Positions 32,901 through 39,200 of a DNA stretch of 64,000 bases are shown here, one piece after another. The translations under genes and the position numbers were made by a program. The notes below the pieces were generated by a model. That model searched no databases, was not told the DNA's origin, and was given only the letters and a program-made list of their open reading frames with translations. Source of the DNA: Tenodera sinensis (Eukaryota > Arthropoda > Insecta > Mantodea > Mantidae); contig CM060965.1 of assembly GCA_030765045.1 (NCBI GenBank), positions 153,307,874 through 153,371,873 on the forward strand, written 5' to 3'. Within the stretch, counting starts at the first letter, position 1. Each line of letters begins with the position of its first letter.

Positions 32901-35545
32901 CCGCTTTGTGTTCCAGCGCAATAACTGAACTTTTCAGAATAGTGCCTGGGAGATATAAATAGCGGTAAAGTGTGAGAAGAGTCAGTCAGTATGTGAAGCG
33001 TTGAGTAGTTGTGCCGACGGAGACGGACAGACGATGTGAAGCGTTGTGCCGACGGAGAAGAGTTAGTTCTTTGTGTTACGAGTTTGGAGCAGTGCTGTTG
33101 GAGAATCGAAAAAGACTTTCTTGCTGTTGCAACGAGTGTACAAAGTTACTGTTTACGGAAATAAAAGTGTTTCTTTATCTCGACTACATCTGTCTACTTT
33201 ACTTCACACACCCCACCAAAAAGTCACAGTATCAATGCTTGAAGTTTACTGCAGACATCACAACACTACAGGGAACAACACAGGTGCACCAAATGTGGCT
33301 TCAGTCGTCAAATAGATACACAAACATATCAGATAGGTAAATAATGGTTATGTACACATTGTTTTTGGATAATATTGTATCTAGATGAAAACAAACACAA
33401 AATCTTGACATGTTTACAATTGTTGCACTATTCCTTTGCTTACTCAACCATAACCATGGTATTAGACATTAGACTTTATCTACAGAAAACTAAATGTCAA
33501 TTATTGGGTGTATTGAAATTAATGAGCAGTAGTATATTTCAGCAAATTTAATTCCTTTTCTCAGTGACTTCAAAATATAATTAATATAAATAGCCATCAT
33601 AGGGCATTTATTTGTAAAGGGATAACATGCTAGCCCTCTGGTTCCAAACCCGGCAGACCATAATACATTGTTTGAGGCATAAAAGTCCTTAGCATGGCTT
33701 CCTTCGGAAGGGAAATAAAACAATGGTCCTGTATCAGATTTATTGCATATAAAAGAACCTCAAGCCTGATAAAGGGACCTCTGAGTAAAATTAAGCAATC
33801 TTTCACATTCAATATAGAATGGAACACAGAACCACAGCAGTTAAAGAGCACCCATAAATAAAGGTTAATTTTAATTATTAAACTGTTACTAAACTGTAAT
33901 TGATTTACTGTAAGGAAAGCCTAACCAGTGTTTTCAAGATATGAATTTACTATTAGCATCTGTGTTTACAGGTTTTGGTTTACAGAATGGGGCGAATGTG
34001 TAGTATGCCAGTTTGTATTTCTAATTACCTCTCAAACAAGGAAGGTTACATCAGACCATTTTCCTTTCCTTCTTACAAAGAGAAATGTGCACAATGGATT
34101 CATGCTATACAAAGTTGATTTTGTGCTCTGTAAATGTGCTGAGGAATGTATTAAACATTTATTTTTGAAAGTCATGTCATTGAAGTAGACTTCATTAAGA
34201 GACCAATGCTACTATTTTAACTCTGGCAAGACAAAATCCAAAATTAGTATTTAGCCATCCTTTGTCACATACCCTATAGCTTCCACTATTACCAAAGCTT
34301 TTCTAACAAGAAAGGATGACCAAATACTAATATATCTATACACACACACTCACATTTCCTTCACAGTCAGTAGCCTTTCTAAAGCCTATATCTGAAAATT
34401 AACATTCATCAGTATCTTTACTAAAACTTAGAACAGGATCATAATTAATCCTGCACATTTCTTTTGTTATATTTTTGTATACTGTGCTCTAACCAAGTAA
34501 TGTTATAACAGTAATTATTCACAACTCGTAACATAATACTGAAAATTACATAAATGCACACTATAGGAAACAGAGAAGTATTACATATCCTAACATTTAT
34601 TACATATTATGTTCCCCTTTGTCCAGTCTCTTTAGCGCATCCAACTTAATTTCCATTGTCACGTTAACTTGTCTTTTCTTCTAGTTTGGCACAAGCACAA
34701 CTCAACACAACACTAACTCTGTAACCAGAAATATGTAACTGGAGTTTTAGCTTACCATATACATACTAGGTAAAGCAATAAACCAAACCAATGTTTGTGC
34801 TATGTATCCAAATTATTAGTGGCAAGGCTTTTAATTACTTGCCACTCTATATAGTTTTCTTTTCCATGGACCTTTTCCTATTCCTTCTTTATTGCTACCA
34901 TTGTGTCCCAAAATTTGTCGGGCTTTGTTTCATTTTGCTATGAAAACTAAAATGAAGATTTAATTTCTCTTTCATCACCCCCTACTACATTTGTAACAGC
35001 CCTTTTGGTTATAATGAAGTTGTCTGTTACCTCCAAAAGATCTATGCCTCTGAAGTTTATATTTGTTCCCGAGTGTCACCGCAAACGATAGCTCCAATTA
35101 GATTAAATAATGAGCCGTTCGCGCTAATACTTTACGTCGGCAACGCATGAAGAAGTGTTACACCCATGTGGTGTGAGAGTTGGCTGCAACTCCACACAAT
35201 TTCCTTGCAGTAATTTAATTTTTTTTTCTTTTTACATTAAGGGCACTGATGAGAATACAGTGGGCATTAATTAAAACTAAAATAACCCCTAAACCATCAC
35301 CTGAGCTTGCTTCACCGAAAAGGGGGCGGGGCACTGTCCATTAGCATTCACATACGCGATAAATACATAATTTATTGGTTTTGGAAGCTTCTCTAATATT
35401 GAAATGATTTAACTTACGTTGAATCTGTCCGAGTACGTCTTGTGATTAAGGGGCTTGGAACCTGTAACTTGGGACTGCCTCCGGGAGACTCTGGAGATAA
35501 AAGCGATGCTGCCGTTGGATTGCATGGTTTGGAATGCTGAGACAT
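5788..35545 (-). CDS. CARHSP1-like: Cold-shock-domain protein, CARHSP1/CSDC2-like (3 exons, complete)
   Basis: The spliced CDS joins 35418-35545, 12445-12567 and 5788-5977 and gives 146 codons, close to the ~145 residues usual for this family. All junctions have GT/AG sites and matching phases (AC|G makes Thr; GA|C makes Asp). Residues 31-42 carry the family's conserved SP-x-ITRRTRT-x-S segment, the region phosphorylated in vertebrate CARHSP1. The cold-shock domain follows, with an RNP1-like SKGHGFI and an RNP2-like DIFVHIS, then the family-specific GEYVPLPGDEV and IPPK-x-EK blocks. Known members bind single-stranded RNA or DNA and regulate mRNA stability in the cytoplasm; that role here is inferred by family. 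The gene lies head to head with XRCC1, and its introns are packed with transposons. The start ATG is the first in frame, and an upstream non-coding exon is possible. I am very sure of the family; the paralogue is uncertain. Confidence 0.93.
6044..6239 (-). mobile_element. Fold-back SINE copy A1
   Basis: The copy is flanked by a 12-bp duplication TTACATTAATTT (6032-6043, 6240-6251). Read on the minus strand it starts AGAGGTAGAACTGG, runs through an antisense tRNA-like segment, then repeats the segment in sense orientation, continues through the body and ends at the AAATAAAT tail. The two arms (about 6114-6171 and 6183-6240) are nearly perfect inverted copies around an 11-nt loop. It lies in CSD intron 2, 67 bp upstream of exon 3. 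Confidence 0.85.
6830..7654 (+). mobile_element. Fold-back SINE copy A2 (multimeric)
   Basis: The copy starts GAGAGGTAGAACC with the antisense tRNA-like arm and a ~150-bp linker (6830-7085), passes a reversed tail scrap (7077-7107), then carries two tandem sense units. Each sense unit has an A-box-like TAGCTCAGTGG and a B-box-like GGTTCAAATCCC (around 7160-7230 and 7490-7550). It ends at the ATAAATAAATAATAA tail. I found no clear target duplication. The tRNA-like segments have a 7-bp acceptor-like pairing but are parts of a repeat, not tRNA genes. Confidence 0.8.
7970..8240. repeat. Two tandem ~110-bp repeat units
   Basis: The phrase TGTATCATCATGTGCA, followed by an AT-rich segment ending GCTATAATATTGAAAT, occurs twice in direct orientation (about 7990-8095 and 8105-8223). 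The CCTAGCCCTA at about 8384-8393 resembles the end of the hAT element at 23931-26146, so this may be a decayed non-autonomous relative. Confidence 0.5.
8480..9416 (+). repeat. Dispersed repeat family D, copy 1
   Basis: About 0.8-0.9 kb shares a series of landmarks, in the same order, with 11455-12255, 44405-45180 and 47700-48527: TTCCTTGTAGGT, ACAAATAACAAG-AATATCT, GCAAAAGTCAT, AGAGCCATTTT-GA, CATGTAAA and GGTGGAATT. No intact ORF is preserved. It is a mobile or formerly mobile repeat that I do not recognise. Confidence 0.6.
9450..10036. other. Intronic stretch without recognised gene
   Basis: This is AT-rich CSD intron 2 sequence. A fragment near 9460-9500 (GATCTCAAAACATGTATAT) resembles the outer part of family D. 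Nothing else is recognised up to the fold-back SINE. Confidence 0.5.
10037..10630 (+). mobile_element. Fold-back SINE copy A3 (multimeric)
   Basis: The whole 594-bp array is bounded by one 13-bp duplication TTACAGACAGAAT (10024-10036, 10631-10643), so it appears to have inserted as one unit. Order: antisense tRNA-like arm, short linker, sense arm with tail (to about 10310), antisense linker, full sense tRNA-like segment (about 10456-10530), body and AAATAAATAATAA tail. It starts and ends exactly like the other copies of the family. Confidence 0.85.
10644..11400. other. Intronic stretch without recognised gene
   Basis: This is CSD intron 2 sequence with no ORF or repeat I can support, apart from a short TG microsatellite at about 11398-11413. 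Confidence 0.5.
11455..12255 (-). repeat. Dispersed repeat family D, copy 2
   Basis: Minus-strand copy of the ~0.8 kb family: TCTGATGTGTTGCATGCACA at its start (about 12230-12250), TTATCTTATTGTTTATTTCC, GAATATCTCCGAGATGG and TGGAGCAATTTTCTTCAAAA. It ends after an internal (CA)n tract (about 11540-11592) in GTAGAATGCAGTACTTC. Coding frames are broken. Confidence 0.65.
12445..12567 (-). CDS. CARHSP1-like: CSD gene coding exon 2 (first half of cold-shock domain)
   Basis: This 123-nt exon is bounded by a TTTAG acceptor and a GTAAG donor. It starts in phase 2 and ends in phase 2, so it joins exons 1 and 3 without a shift. It encodes SARAHENPTEAGRVKTFSRS and then KGHGFI...DIFVHIS, the core nucleic-acid-binding face of the cold-shock domain with both RNP-like motifs. 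A 94-bp inverted repeat lies 114 bp upstream of its acceptor. Confidence 0.92.
12681..12895. repeat. Long inverted repeat (about 92-94 bp arms) beside CSD exon 2
   Basis: The arms are 12681-12774 and about 12804-12895 and differ by only a few substitutions and small indels around a ~29-bp spacer. Each contains CTCGAGTTTCGAG at the loop end and TTCACTTATCTTA further out. No target duplication is evident. It could be a MITE-like element or a hairpin left by aberrant replication. It lies 114 bp upstream of the exon 2 acceptor within intron 1. Confidence 0.85.
13297..13895 (-). repeat. Probable decayed tRNA-derived SINE
   Basis: On the minus strand, 13895-13810 reads like a tRNA-like head with an A-box-like TAGTGGAGTGGTCAGC and a B-box-like GGGTTTCAAATCTC. 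The far end holds CATTTGGGCCCGAAGTC, a block repeated at about 14323-14340. The body between is degenerate. Confidence 0.4.
13900..15163. other. Intronic stretch without recognised gene
   Basis: CSD intron 1. Besides the second TCATTTGGGCCC block near 14320 I see no supported feature; the ORFs here lack any family resemblance. Confidence 0.5.
15179..15335 (-). mobile_element. SINE family E, 5'-truncated
   Basis: It is flanked by a 15-bp duplication AAGGTCAAAGGAAAT (15164-15178, 15336-15350). The minus-strand reading contains CCTGAGAAGACGAATGTC, AAGCTCCATGGACC, CTCATTTGAG and a tail GTTAATCAAAATAAAAAAA. A diverged longer copy lies at about 22850-23075. Confidence 0.8.
16105..16628 (-). repeat. 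3' LTR of gag-only element
   Basis: Left LTR, 524 bp, nearly identical to 20498-21025. On the coding strand it carries AATAAA-type poly(A) signals (for example within AACAAATAAATATG). Confidence 0.92.
16629..16650 (-). other. Polypurine tract candidate
   Basis: Directly upstream of the 3' LTR, the coding strand reads an A/G-rich run that includes ACAAGGGGCATA. This is the expected place for plus-strand priming in reverse transcription. Confidence 0.65.
16811..17153. repeat. Degenerate ~21-24-bp tandem repeat inside LTR element
   Basis: The unit TTCAGTTATTATACAATACA and close variants occur about 14-15 times in direct orientation in the 3' non-coding region of the gag-only element. Spacing and sequence vary, with no unique spacers, so this is a minisatellite and not a CRISPR array. 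Confidence 0.85.
17906..18064 (-). pseudogene. Integrase C-terminal tail (remnant of pol)
   Basis: A minus-strand frame of 52 codons ends at TAG and reads EPLVITKQLGDHTYELQN and then GRYHKNKLKPYKE. This matches the extreme C-terminus of Ty3-type integrases, where a GPY/F-like strand region ends in H-x-x-x-LKPY. It lies 56 bp downstream of the gag stop and is in frame with nothing upstream. The simplest reading is an internal deletion that removed protease, RT, RNase H and most of integrase but kept the 3' coding end. Confidence 0.75.
18120..20213 (-). CDS. gag: Gag-like protein of LTR retrotransposon
   Basis: A 697-codon intact ORF. Residues about 60-330 form a long coiled coil; within it (about 125-175) an 11-residue unit NLEQKMELGRQ repeats about four times, visible as tandem 33-bp DNA repeats. 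Residues about 385-545 are a Ty3-type capsid region: ITPPTFDEEKGDDPKLFVKE, KNKALEWLRL, FRNLFLSRYWGP and a DYF...RHFPDTVR stretch. The C-terminus is Arg/Asn/His-rich with RGG- and RGR-like patches and has no CCHC knuckle, so RNA binding may rely on basic residues. By family it would form the virus-like particle shell. An upstream ORF of 66 codons (20258-20458) lies in the leader. Confidence 0.88.
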   Translation of the reverse strand: MLLRSGKVVGLLTLSELDKEIKMSRKEIETGVGEGADRPSYQVELESEEQVEISKDQRLMMIMFERLEQSLGQKMEQNKVELGQKMEQNNAELKQDIEQSLGQKIEGVREDLENNKKEIGQKMEEVRQNLEQKMELGRQNLEPKMELGRQNLEQKMELGRQNLEQKIELGRQECKENMKVMETNFKLVHKNLNETKEALEARIEIVGDRMGKIESEMRENKIVLEGEIVRCREEITDCNASVDCKITNVKAEITEELRKEIEVVKKDIINETVEQIVIPKIKTMSDVMHLQQDAINDMKQSHLEIKNDLKSICEEMKKGKESLANVNEVVNALQRQDDLDVSNVQDESYLNNVQNVDSPYRERGSQPNNDTTHNTCYTNSILHEITPPTFDEEKGDDPKLFVKEMEEYFKVKRIPNELRMMIVKKSLKNKALEWLRLTLAGHESYSSFRNLFLSRYWGPAKQNQTRVELVTSRYDPTKGLSLVDYFMKVANKGKLLDPNLSEAELITSITRHFPDTVRTGLIVARPVDFADMIELLTAFETQNGRPNEHRHRNGHPNSPILNRNTATNNQSEGEHRNTRSTHERGRGAHNHGERMENTRQRYHDTIPRGESRYRTYTYDRGRPGDRTHQVNHIRFCREYLNSHRPSYNRGSRQRGRNQGNTDNMRQQEVDENVPNRADVAQNTETTNTTNTQGNYNN
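20477..20494 (-). other. Primer-binding-site candidate
   Basis: Three bases after the 5' LTR the coding strand reads TGGCTTACCCAACGTGG. The TGG start fits the CCA end of a tRNA primer. I cannot name the tRNA without a search. Confidence 0.55.
20498..21025 (-). repeat. 5' LTR of gag-only element
   Basis: Right LTR, 528 bp. It differs from the left copy mainly in the first ~45 plus-strand bases and by one extra A in an A-run. Confidence 0.92.
21030..22849. other. Intronic stretch without recognised gene
   Basis: CSD intron 1, AT-rich. No ORF with family resemblance and no repeat that I can define. Confidence 0.5.
22850..23075 (+). mobile_element. SINE family E copy with tRNA-like head
   Basis: A tRNA-like head (A-box-like GTAGTATGGGGACAGCATG, B-box-like AAATTCAAATC) is followed by the body blocks seen at 15179-15335: CTTGAGAAGACAAATGTC, GCTCATTTGAG and GGACATTAA. 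It is diverged. No target duplication is recognised. Confidence 0.6.
23129..23690 (-). repeat. Probable old LTR with adjacent primer-site motif
   Basis: The minus strand carries CTCTATAAGGAGGCGAGG (TATA-like), a downstream AATAAATGTC (poly(A)-like), and then, just past the proposed end, TTGGTGTCAGAAGTAGGATT. That motif follows the 5' LTR in many arthropod Ty3-like elements. The rest of the element is absent after about 23085. I found no matching target duplication. Confidence 0.45.
23931..26146 (-). mobile_element. hAT DNA transposon with TIRs and 8-bp TSD
   Basis: The ends TAGGGCTAGGATGTTTATGG and (minus strand) TAGGGTTAGGATGTTTATGA are inverted. CTAATAAG flanks both sides (23923-23930, 26147-26154); 8 bp is the hAT hallmark. 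The interior holds a broken minus-strand transposase, and the subterminal regions are rich in short AAATATGAC repeats, a plausible transposase-binding array. Length is 2216 bp. Confidence 0.88.
24573..25640 (-). pseudogene. hAT-like transposase, inactivated
   Basis: Three minus-strand blocks in different frames read in order: FSKDLCEMLVSANIPLNKL; then IRNIVGNNRIWVSIDETTDA with GRYVANVIVGRL; then KIVQDLFSGSLKGNLAYIKS. The IWVSIDETTD motif contains the first catalytic Asp region of hAT transposases (the D-E-S/T-T-D box typical of zinc-finger BED hAT and CGBP1-like proteins). Stops and frameshifts separate the blocks, so no functional enzyme is encoded. Confidence 0.75.
26444..26625 (+). mobile_element. 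Fold-back SINE copy A4 (deleted sense arm)
   Basis: It starts GAGAGGTAGAACTGG with the antisense tRNA-like arm, keeps a short piece of linker (CAAACCAGTTCGTATTT) and jumps directly to AAAACACCAACAGTAAG and the ATAAATAAAT tail. The duplication TATAAATTTCTCT is at 26431-26443 on the left; the right copy (28121-28133) was separated from the tail when a mariner element landed at the junction. Confidence 0.85.
26727..27973 (-). pseudogene. Mariner transposase, interrupted by a SINE and a frameshift
   Basis: N-terminal helix-turn-helix blocks (RAVIRFFTGKGYSAAAIHRE, EWVRLFKSGRENV, RSGRPS) lie at 27973-27650. A SINE interrupts the gene at 27495-27641. The catalytic part follows with RIVTGDETWI (first Asp), then a frameshift near 27035, then HDNARPQSA (second Asp) and YCPDLAPSDYHLF (third Asp), the D,D34D signature of mariner. 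The C-terminal YGDYVEK ends at 26727. All catalytic residues are still visible, but the reading frame is not continuous. Confidence 0.9.
27495..27641 (-). mobile_element. SINE-L (tRNA-Leu-like), 5'-truncated, inside mariner transposase
   Basis: It is bounded by a 12-bp duplication TTAGAAATCAGT (27483-27494, 27642-27653). On the minus strand it runs GGCGTCAGGGCGGGTTTTCT ... GCGTTAAACACTACAACAAC, the 3' part of the SINE seen in full at 54791-55035. Confidence 0.92.
28217..28741 (+). pseudogene. LINE-A 3' fragment (RNase H end to C-terminus)
   Basis: Decayed frames read GNVEADFLAKKG (RNase H end), IPEYPRKTAVATFRLITGHD, LAKHLNRIG and SSAPSISEKYWRARG, the C-terminal part of a jockey/I-group LINE ORF2, ending near an AAC repeat. 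It begins TAGAATGTTGGAAAATCC, exactly like the copy at 53410-53934. I found no target duplication. Confidence 0.75.
29019..29118 (-). mobile_element. Fold-back SINE copy A5 (minimal, 100 bp)
   Basis: It is flanked by a 14-bp duplication TCATCCCTTTAATT (29005-29018, 29119-29132). On the minus strand it starts AGAGGTAGAACTGG, passes through the antisense tRNA-like arm to CCGGGCG and jumps to GTAAGTTTGTTGGCATAAAT and the tail. The outer ends are the same as in the long copies. Confidence 0.88.
29211..29425 (+). mobile_element. SINE-L copy, slightly 5'-truncated
   Basis: It is flanked by a 15-bp duplication TAACAGTGTTTGACG (29196-29210, 29426-29440). It begins in the anticodon stem (CTCGCCTACCACC), has a B box GGGTTCGATCCC, body CCGCCATCTCATTCCACC and ends ACAGCAACAACAACA. 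Confidence 0.92.
29752..30129 (+). mobile_element. SINE-L2 (same head, longer different 3' body)
   Basis: The tRNA-Leu-like head (GCCGTGGCCAAGTGGTTAG ... GGTTCAATCCC) and first body part resemble SINE-L, but the 3' half differs (TTCATATTATCCTCTTCC, GGTGTCTGACCCTAGGC, CTAGGGGGTGTAAGTC) and ends GAAGAAAGAAA. The flanking duplication is ATCATTAACCT/ATCATTAATCT (one mismatch). Confidence 0.85.
30692..31050 (+). pseudogene. LINE-A 3' fragment with TSD
   Basis: The fragment encodes TAVATFRLITGHDCLAKHLN, PLCPLCDLQEEMDRDHL and KYWRARGLMTSLSEIQH, ends at TAG and continues into (AAC)n. The flanking duplication is AAATTAACATCCCT/AAATTAGCATCCCT (30678-30691, 31051-31064). The Cys-x-x-Cys...His pattern is the usual C-terminal zinc-finger-like end of such ORF2 proteins. 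Confidence 0.85.
31655..32689 (-). pseudogene. Tc1-like transposase, inactivated
   Basis: Minus-strand blocks in order: an N-terminal HTH (VVLRQAGLSVCQIMKQCSVS), then FTNGSKFKIFGTRRRIFVRQ, where family members have W-S-D-E-S-K-F and the catalytic Asp is lost, then SPDCNSIEMVWDEVDR, where the third acidic residue is present. Stops and frameshifts separate the blocks. Confidence 0.82.
32730..33288 (+). repeat. Solo LTR inside Tc1 element
   Basis: The 559-bp insertion begins TGTTATGTATTG and ends AGGTGCA, with a 5-bp duplication CCAAA (32725-32729, 33289-33293). It has a promoter-like GATATAAATAGCGG (about 32950), an arthropod initiator-like TCAGTCAGT downstream, and AATAAA (about 33160). These are the parts expected of an LTR, with no internal retroviral sequence. 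Orientation follows TATA and AATAAA order. Confidence 0.8.
33537..35417. other. Intronic stretch without recognised gene
   Basis: CSD intron 1, proximal to exon 1. No transposon or ORF with family resemblance is recognised. The last ~350 bp carry more CpG than the surroundings (for example CCGTTCGCGC near 35115). Confidence 0.5.
35321..35333. promoter_or_regulatory. GC-box-like motif
   Basis: A GGGGGCGGGGC run stands out in an AT-rich neighbourhood, about 85 nt inside CSD intron 1. It matches an Sp1/KLF-type GC box by eye only. Confidence 0.25.
35418..35545 (-). CDS. CARHSP1-like: CSD gene coding exon 1
   Basis: This exon encodes the first 42 residues and two bases of codon 43, from ATG (35543-35545) to a consensus donor GTAAGT (35412-35417). 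The encoded segment is Ser/Pro-rich and ends in ITRRTRTDS, which matches the N-terminal regulatory region of CARHSP1/CSDC2 proteins. A possible acceptor TTTGCAG lies directly upstream of the ATG, so the 5' UTR may be split. Two other frames are open here, but they lack the family match and phase continuity. Confidence 0.9.
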
Positions 35546-36196
35546 TCTGCAAAGCTTTCAATATCTGTTCTCTGTAATGAATGCGATTGCACAAAGAGAA
35601 TTAAACTCAGGATGATAAATGCAAGTTCCGTTTGTCCTTGTAAGGTCAGTTCGGCAACTCTAAGCAATTTTACAATTCATTCTCATTTATTAACTTACAT
35701 GTCACATGAACCAAGCAGACTATACTATTCTAACTTTATATGAACACTTACAACTACTGTCCTTCCTTTGCTTTTACAGTAGGAATCGCGATGTTAATAT
35801 GAAGCTACGTATTTCGCTGGGCTTTGGAGTGCTAATCTGCTTGTTTACATTACAAGTTACAACCGAATTAAAGTTACATGCACTTGTTTTTTTTTACCTA
35901 TCTACTTTTTTTGTCGAAGTTAATTACACATGCTACCAACATCTTCAATTTGTTTGTTTAACCCTAAACAAGTAAATACGTTTTATTTACAAAAACTGAA
36001 CGATGTAAACAAATAAATTATTGTTTTTAAAAACATTATTGGATAAATACATGGTTAAAAAGGTACATTATAGGCCCATAAATAACTAGATTTAGTGTCG
36101 TTTGGTTTCAGCTGTTAGTACGCGGCTTAGGATGGCGGGAATTGGGAATAGGAAAATTTTGCAGTGCAATTTTATTGTACTGCATGTGTATTCTAC
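35546..36196. promoter_or_regulatory. Shared head-to-head intergenic region of CSD gene and XRCC1
   Basis: These 651 bp separate the two divergent start codons. I see no recognisable transposon here, unlike almost every other kilobase in the window, which fits purifying selection on a bidirectional promoter. The ORF of 89 codons within it (35706-35975) has no family match. No TATA box is clearly placed for either gene. The promoter role is inferred from gene arrangement. Confidence 0.6.
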
Positions 36197-36241
36197 ATGC
36201 CTGAGATTAAATTAATTGAGGTTAAAAGCTTCACTTCCCAG
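36197..36241 (+). CDS. XRCC1: XRCC1 exon 1
   Basis: Fifteen codons from ATG give MPEIKLIEVKSFTSQ, followed by donor GTAAGA. The first four residues and the overall pattern match the start of XRCC1 proteins. The exon is far too short for an ORF search. Upstream, a CpG-containing stretch (about 36120-36150) may hold the transcription start. Confidence 0.85.
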
Positions 36242-39200
36242 GTAAGACGAGACTTCTTTTTTAGGGTAGAAGAACAGGTTATAAATACAATTATTTAATC
36301 TTTAGAACTCAGTATAAATACATCGCAATATTTTATAGACTGCCAAAGTTACGATGCTTTATCGTAATTTTAGTTTGACTCTTCACTTTCGAATAGTGTA
36401 TAGATTTTTTCAACAGAAGTTAGAGAACTATCGGGTCCAGTGAGGTACTGGGATGAAGAGCATTTACTATTTTTCATTTTCATGAGATATACATAAGCGG
36501 ACAGAAGTATTCAACTCAATGGATATGCTACTTTAAAAGTTGAATTAATCGACACTGAAGGCGGAATTATTTATTATTCCAGTGATGTTTCATCGTATTT
36601 TTCAACATACAGTATGCGAACGACAAGAATATGTGTGTATTATTCAAAATGTGATTTCTCTTAAAAACGTTACGTTTCCTTATGACAAATATTCAAACGC
36701 GCTCATTGATACAGCAGTAAAACAGCAAACGATGGAAATGTTGATATTTGTACCTTAACACAGTGTACAAGGAACTTCTGCTACAAGTGGCCACAATCAA
36801 AATGGAACAGATAGTTAAAAAGACGGCTCTAGAAGAGAGAAAATTAACCTTACATACGCATAAACAAAATAAAACATGTAAAGAAATTGGAGAAACTGTA
36901 CACAGAAATCCATCTACTGTGTGATTTCATCCAATGCTCCAAACCCAGTGATGTTGCCAATCAGCCTAGGAAAGGTGCTCCACTCCGTAGGTACTTCTAC
37001 AGATAAAGGACAAGCGCTGAAAATGAAGTAAAATTTCAGAACAACACCAGCAAAAATTAGAGCACATCTGGTAGACCACCTTGGGAAACTGGTAAAGAAT
37101 AGTTTGTAAGGTTTTGAACACTACTGGTTACAGTTCCAAGAACACCAAGAAGAAAACCATATAAGTAGAAAAGAAAAAGCATTTAGTATTTGCCAACAAG
37201 GATGTAATGAAGAGCAATGAGTTCTGGGATCATGTGCTATGGTCAGATGAAAGCAAGTTCAGTGTATACCTAGGTGATGGCTGATTAAAGGTGTGGATTC
37301 AGAAGCATACTGAATGGGACCCTATAAATATGGAAATTATGGTCAAACATGCAGTGGCAACATAATGTAATGGGGGTGTATGGATGAAGTGGTGTGGGTG
37401 AGTTAATTTTTATTGATGGCAGCAATGCACAGATTATAACGACATACTCTGCTTCATCTGCAGAGAAGCTCTCATAAATCTTGAGAATACTATTTCCAAC
37501 AAGACGACGATCTTAAGCAGATCTCAGAAGTTGCAAGGTATGGACCATTTACAACACACCCCATACTCTTGGAACACCACTTCAATCAGCCCGACTTGAA
37601 CTTGATCTAGAATATCTGACAATAATTGGATGATAGGATCAGGAAGCACCATATCACAAGCAAAACAACACTGAAGTATATTATTTTGCAGGAATGGAAT
37701 AAATTTGATTTGGTCTTAGCTAGCAAGCATGTATATACAATGCCAAGTCACTTGGCAGCCGTTATTCATAGCAAAGGCACAATAGCCATGTACTAGTGCG
37801 CTGTTTTTTCTTTATTTGAATACTTCTGTCTAACTATTGGGAGAACATTTTTCAGTTTTCATTACAAAATGTATTTATATTTAAAGTAAATGGATGTGAC
37901 ATTACAATTGAAATAGAGGTGTATTGAAAACATAGAAGAGATTTGCTTATTATATATGTTTGTTTAGGTAGCTAAATGTCCTTAGCAGAGTGTTGACATT
38001 TTAATACTTCTGTCCACCTCCGTATACCTATTATCATCTAATTTACAGATTTTGATTGATTCACTTTCTGCATTATTTCTGTATATGTGGTGCAAATATT
38101 GCTAAAATGCTTATTGAGTAAATTAACATTATTTTCTAGCCTAGTTTCTTTCCAAAAGCCTTTGTTCTATATTTCTAATTAATCCATAAGTCTCCGTGCT
38201 TACGACAATATAATGTTCATTGTGGTTGTTACAATAATAATGTACTAACTATTTGAAAAGTGCTGTCACTGAATGGGGAGCAGACATGGACGTCTGTTTC
38301 AAATAAGTATATTTTTATATGTTTGCAGTTATGTGGATTGTTTCTTGGTAGTCTATTTCTTTGTGCAGTGTAACATATATCCTCTGGGAGTTACAAGGTG
38401 ATTCAGAGAAAAACGGTGAACTCATGGTTTCCTAATTTCAAAGTTACCATATAGCAATGCTAGGCAGACATATTCTGTAAGATGTGTATTTCATTATGTT
38501 GTTTCAGGGAAAGGCTTCCACTTGCTGAAGCACTGGAAATAATCAACAGTGATGATATTGTATTACAGAAAATAGAATCCCTAAAGAATGCCTTCTGGGA
38601 AACAAGCAAGTATTTTCCAAAAAAAGATCATGGGCATTTTCAGACAGCATTAGAGAAAAATGATGGATTGTTTTATGCCCTATGGATGGATAAATCAGTA
38701 GTCATAATGATCTCTTGAATGAATGCATAGGCTTCCATGGCCTGTGTCTAGATAAGTGCACTTGGCTTCCGGTGAAGGCCGTGTCTTTTTTCTGAAGATT
38801 GCCGATGTTTTGCTCATCCTGTTATGAGCTTCTTCTGGGCTGTTGTCTGGTCTTTGCTCTTATGCTCTCGTTTATATACCTGACGCAGTTCTTTGGAACT
38901 CCCATCCACTGTCTTTGATTGATCTCTTGGCTCTGCCCCTTGACTTCCATTGGCTGTACTGTGAGGAGGGCACCAACTGCAACACCTTTATGGGAGGTAC
39001 TGACCAGATGGACCAAAATATTGCCTGCTATTGCATTGGCCTTCGTTTTCATAAATGCTAGATGTGGCCATTCAGAACAGCTGAATAAACTCAGAAGACA
39101 AAGGATTTTAAAAGAGAAATATCTACAGTCAAGAAATACCAGAGTGCAACAAAAGTATTTGGAAGATCAGCTTATCTTAGCAGTTGCATATAGGATTTTC

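Larger units (their letters stand above)
31537..33534 (-). mobile_element. Tc1-like element interrupted by a solo LTR
   Basis: The ends CACTACCGCTCATTAATTTC and (minus strand) TACTACTGCTCATTAATTTC match over about 28 bp, with TA on both sides (31535-31536, 33535-33536). Without the LTR insertion the element is about 1.43 kb. Confidence 0.88.

Noticed and set aside
35409..35594. Minus-strand ORF starting MCNRIHYRE
   Set aside because: It is a shadow frame of the true CSD exon 1; only the frame starting at 35545 gives the ITRRTRT motif and joins exon 2 in phase.
35706..35975. 89-codon ORF in the shared promoter
   Set aside because: No family resemblance, AT-driven composition, and it lies between two well-supported divergent genes.
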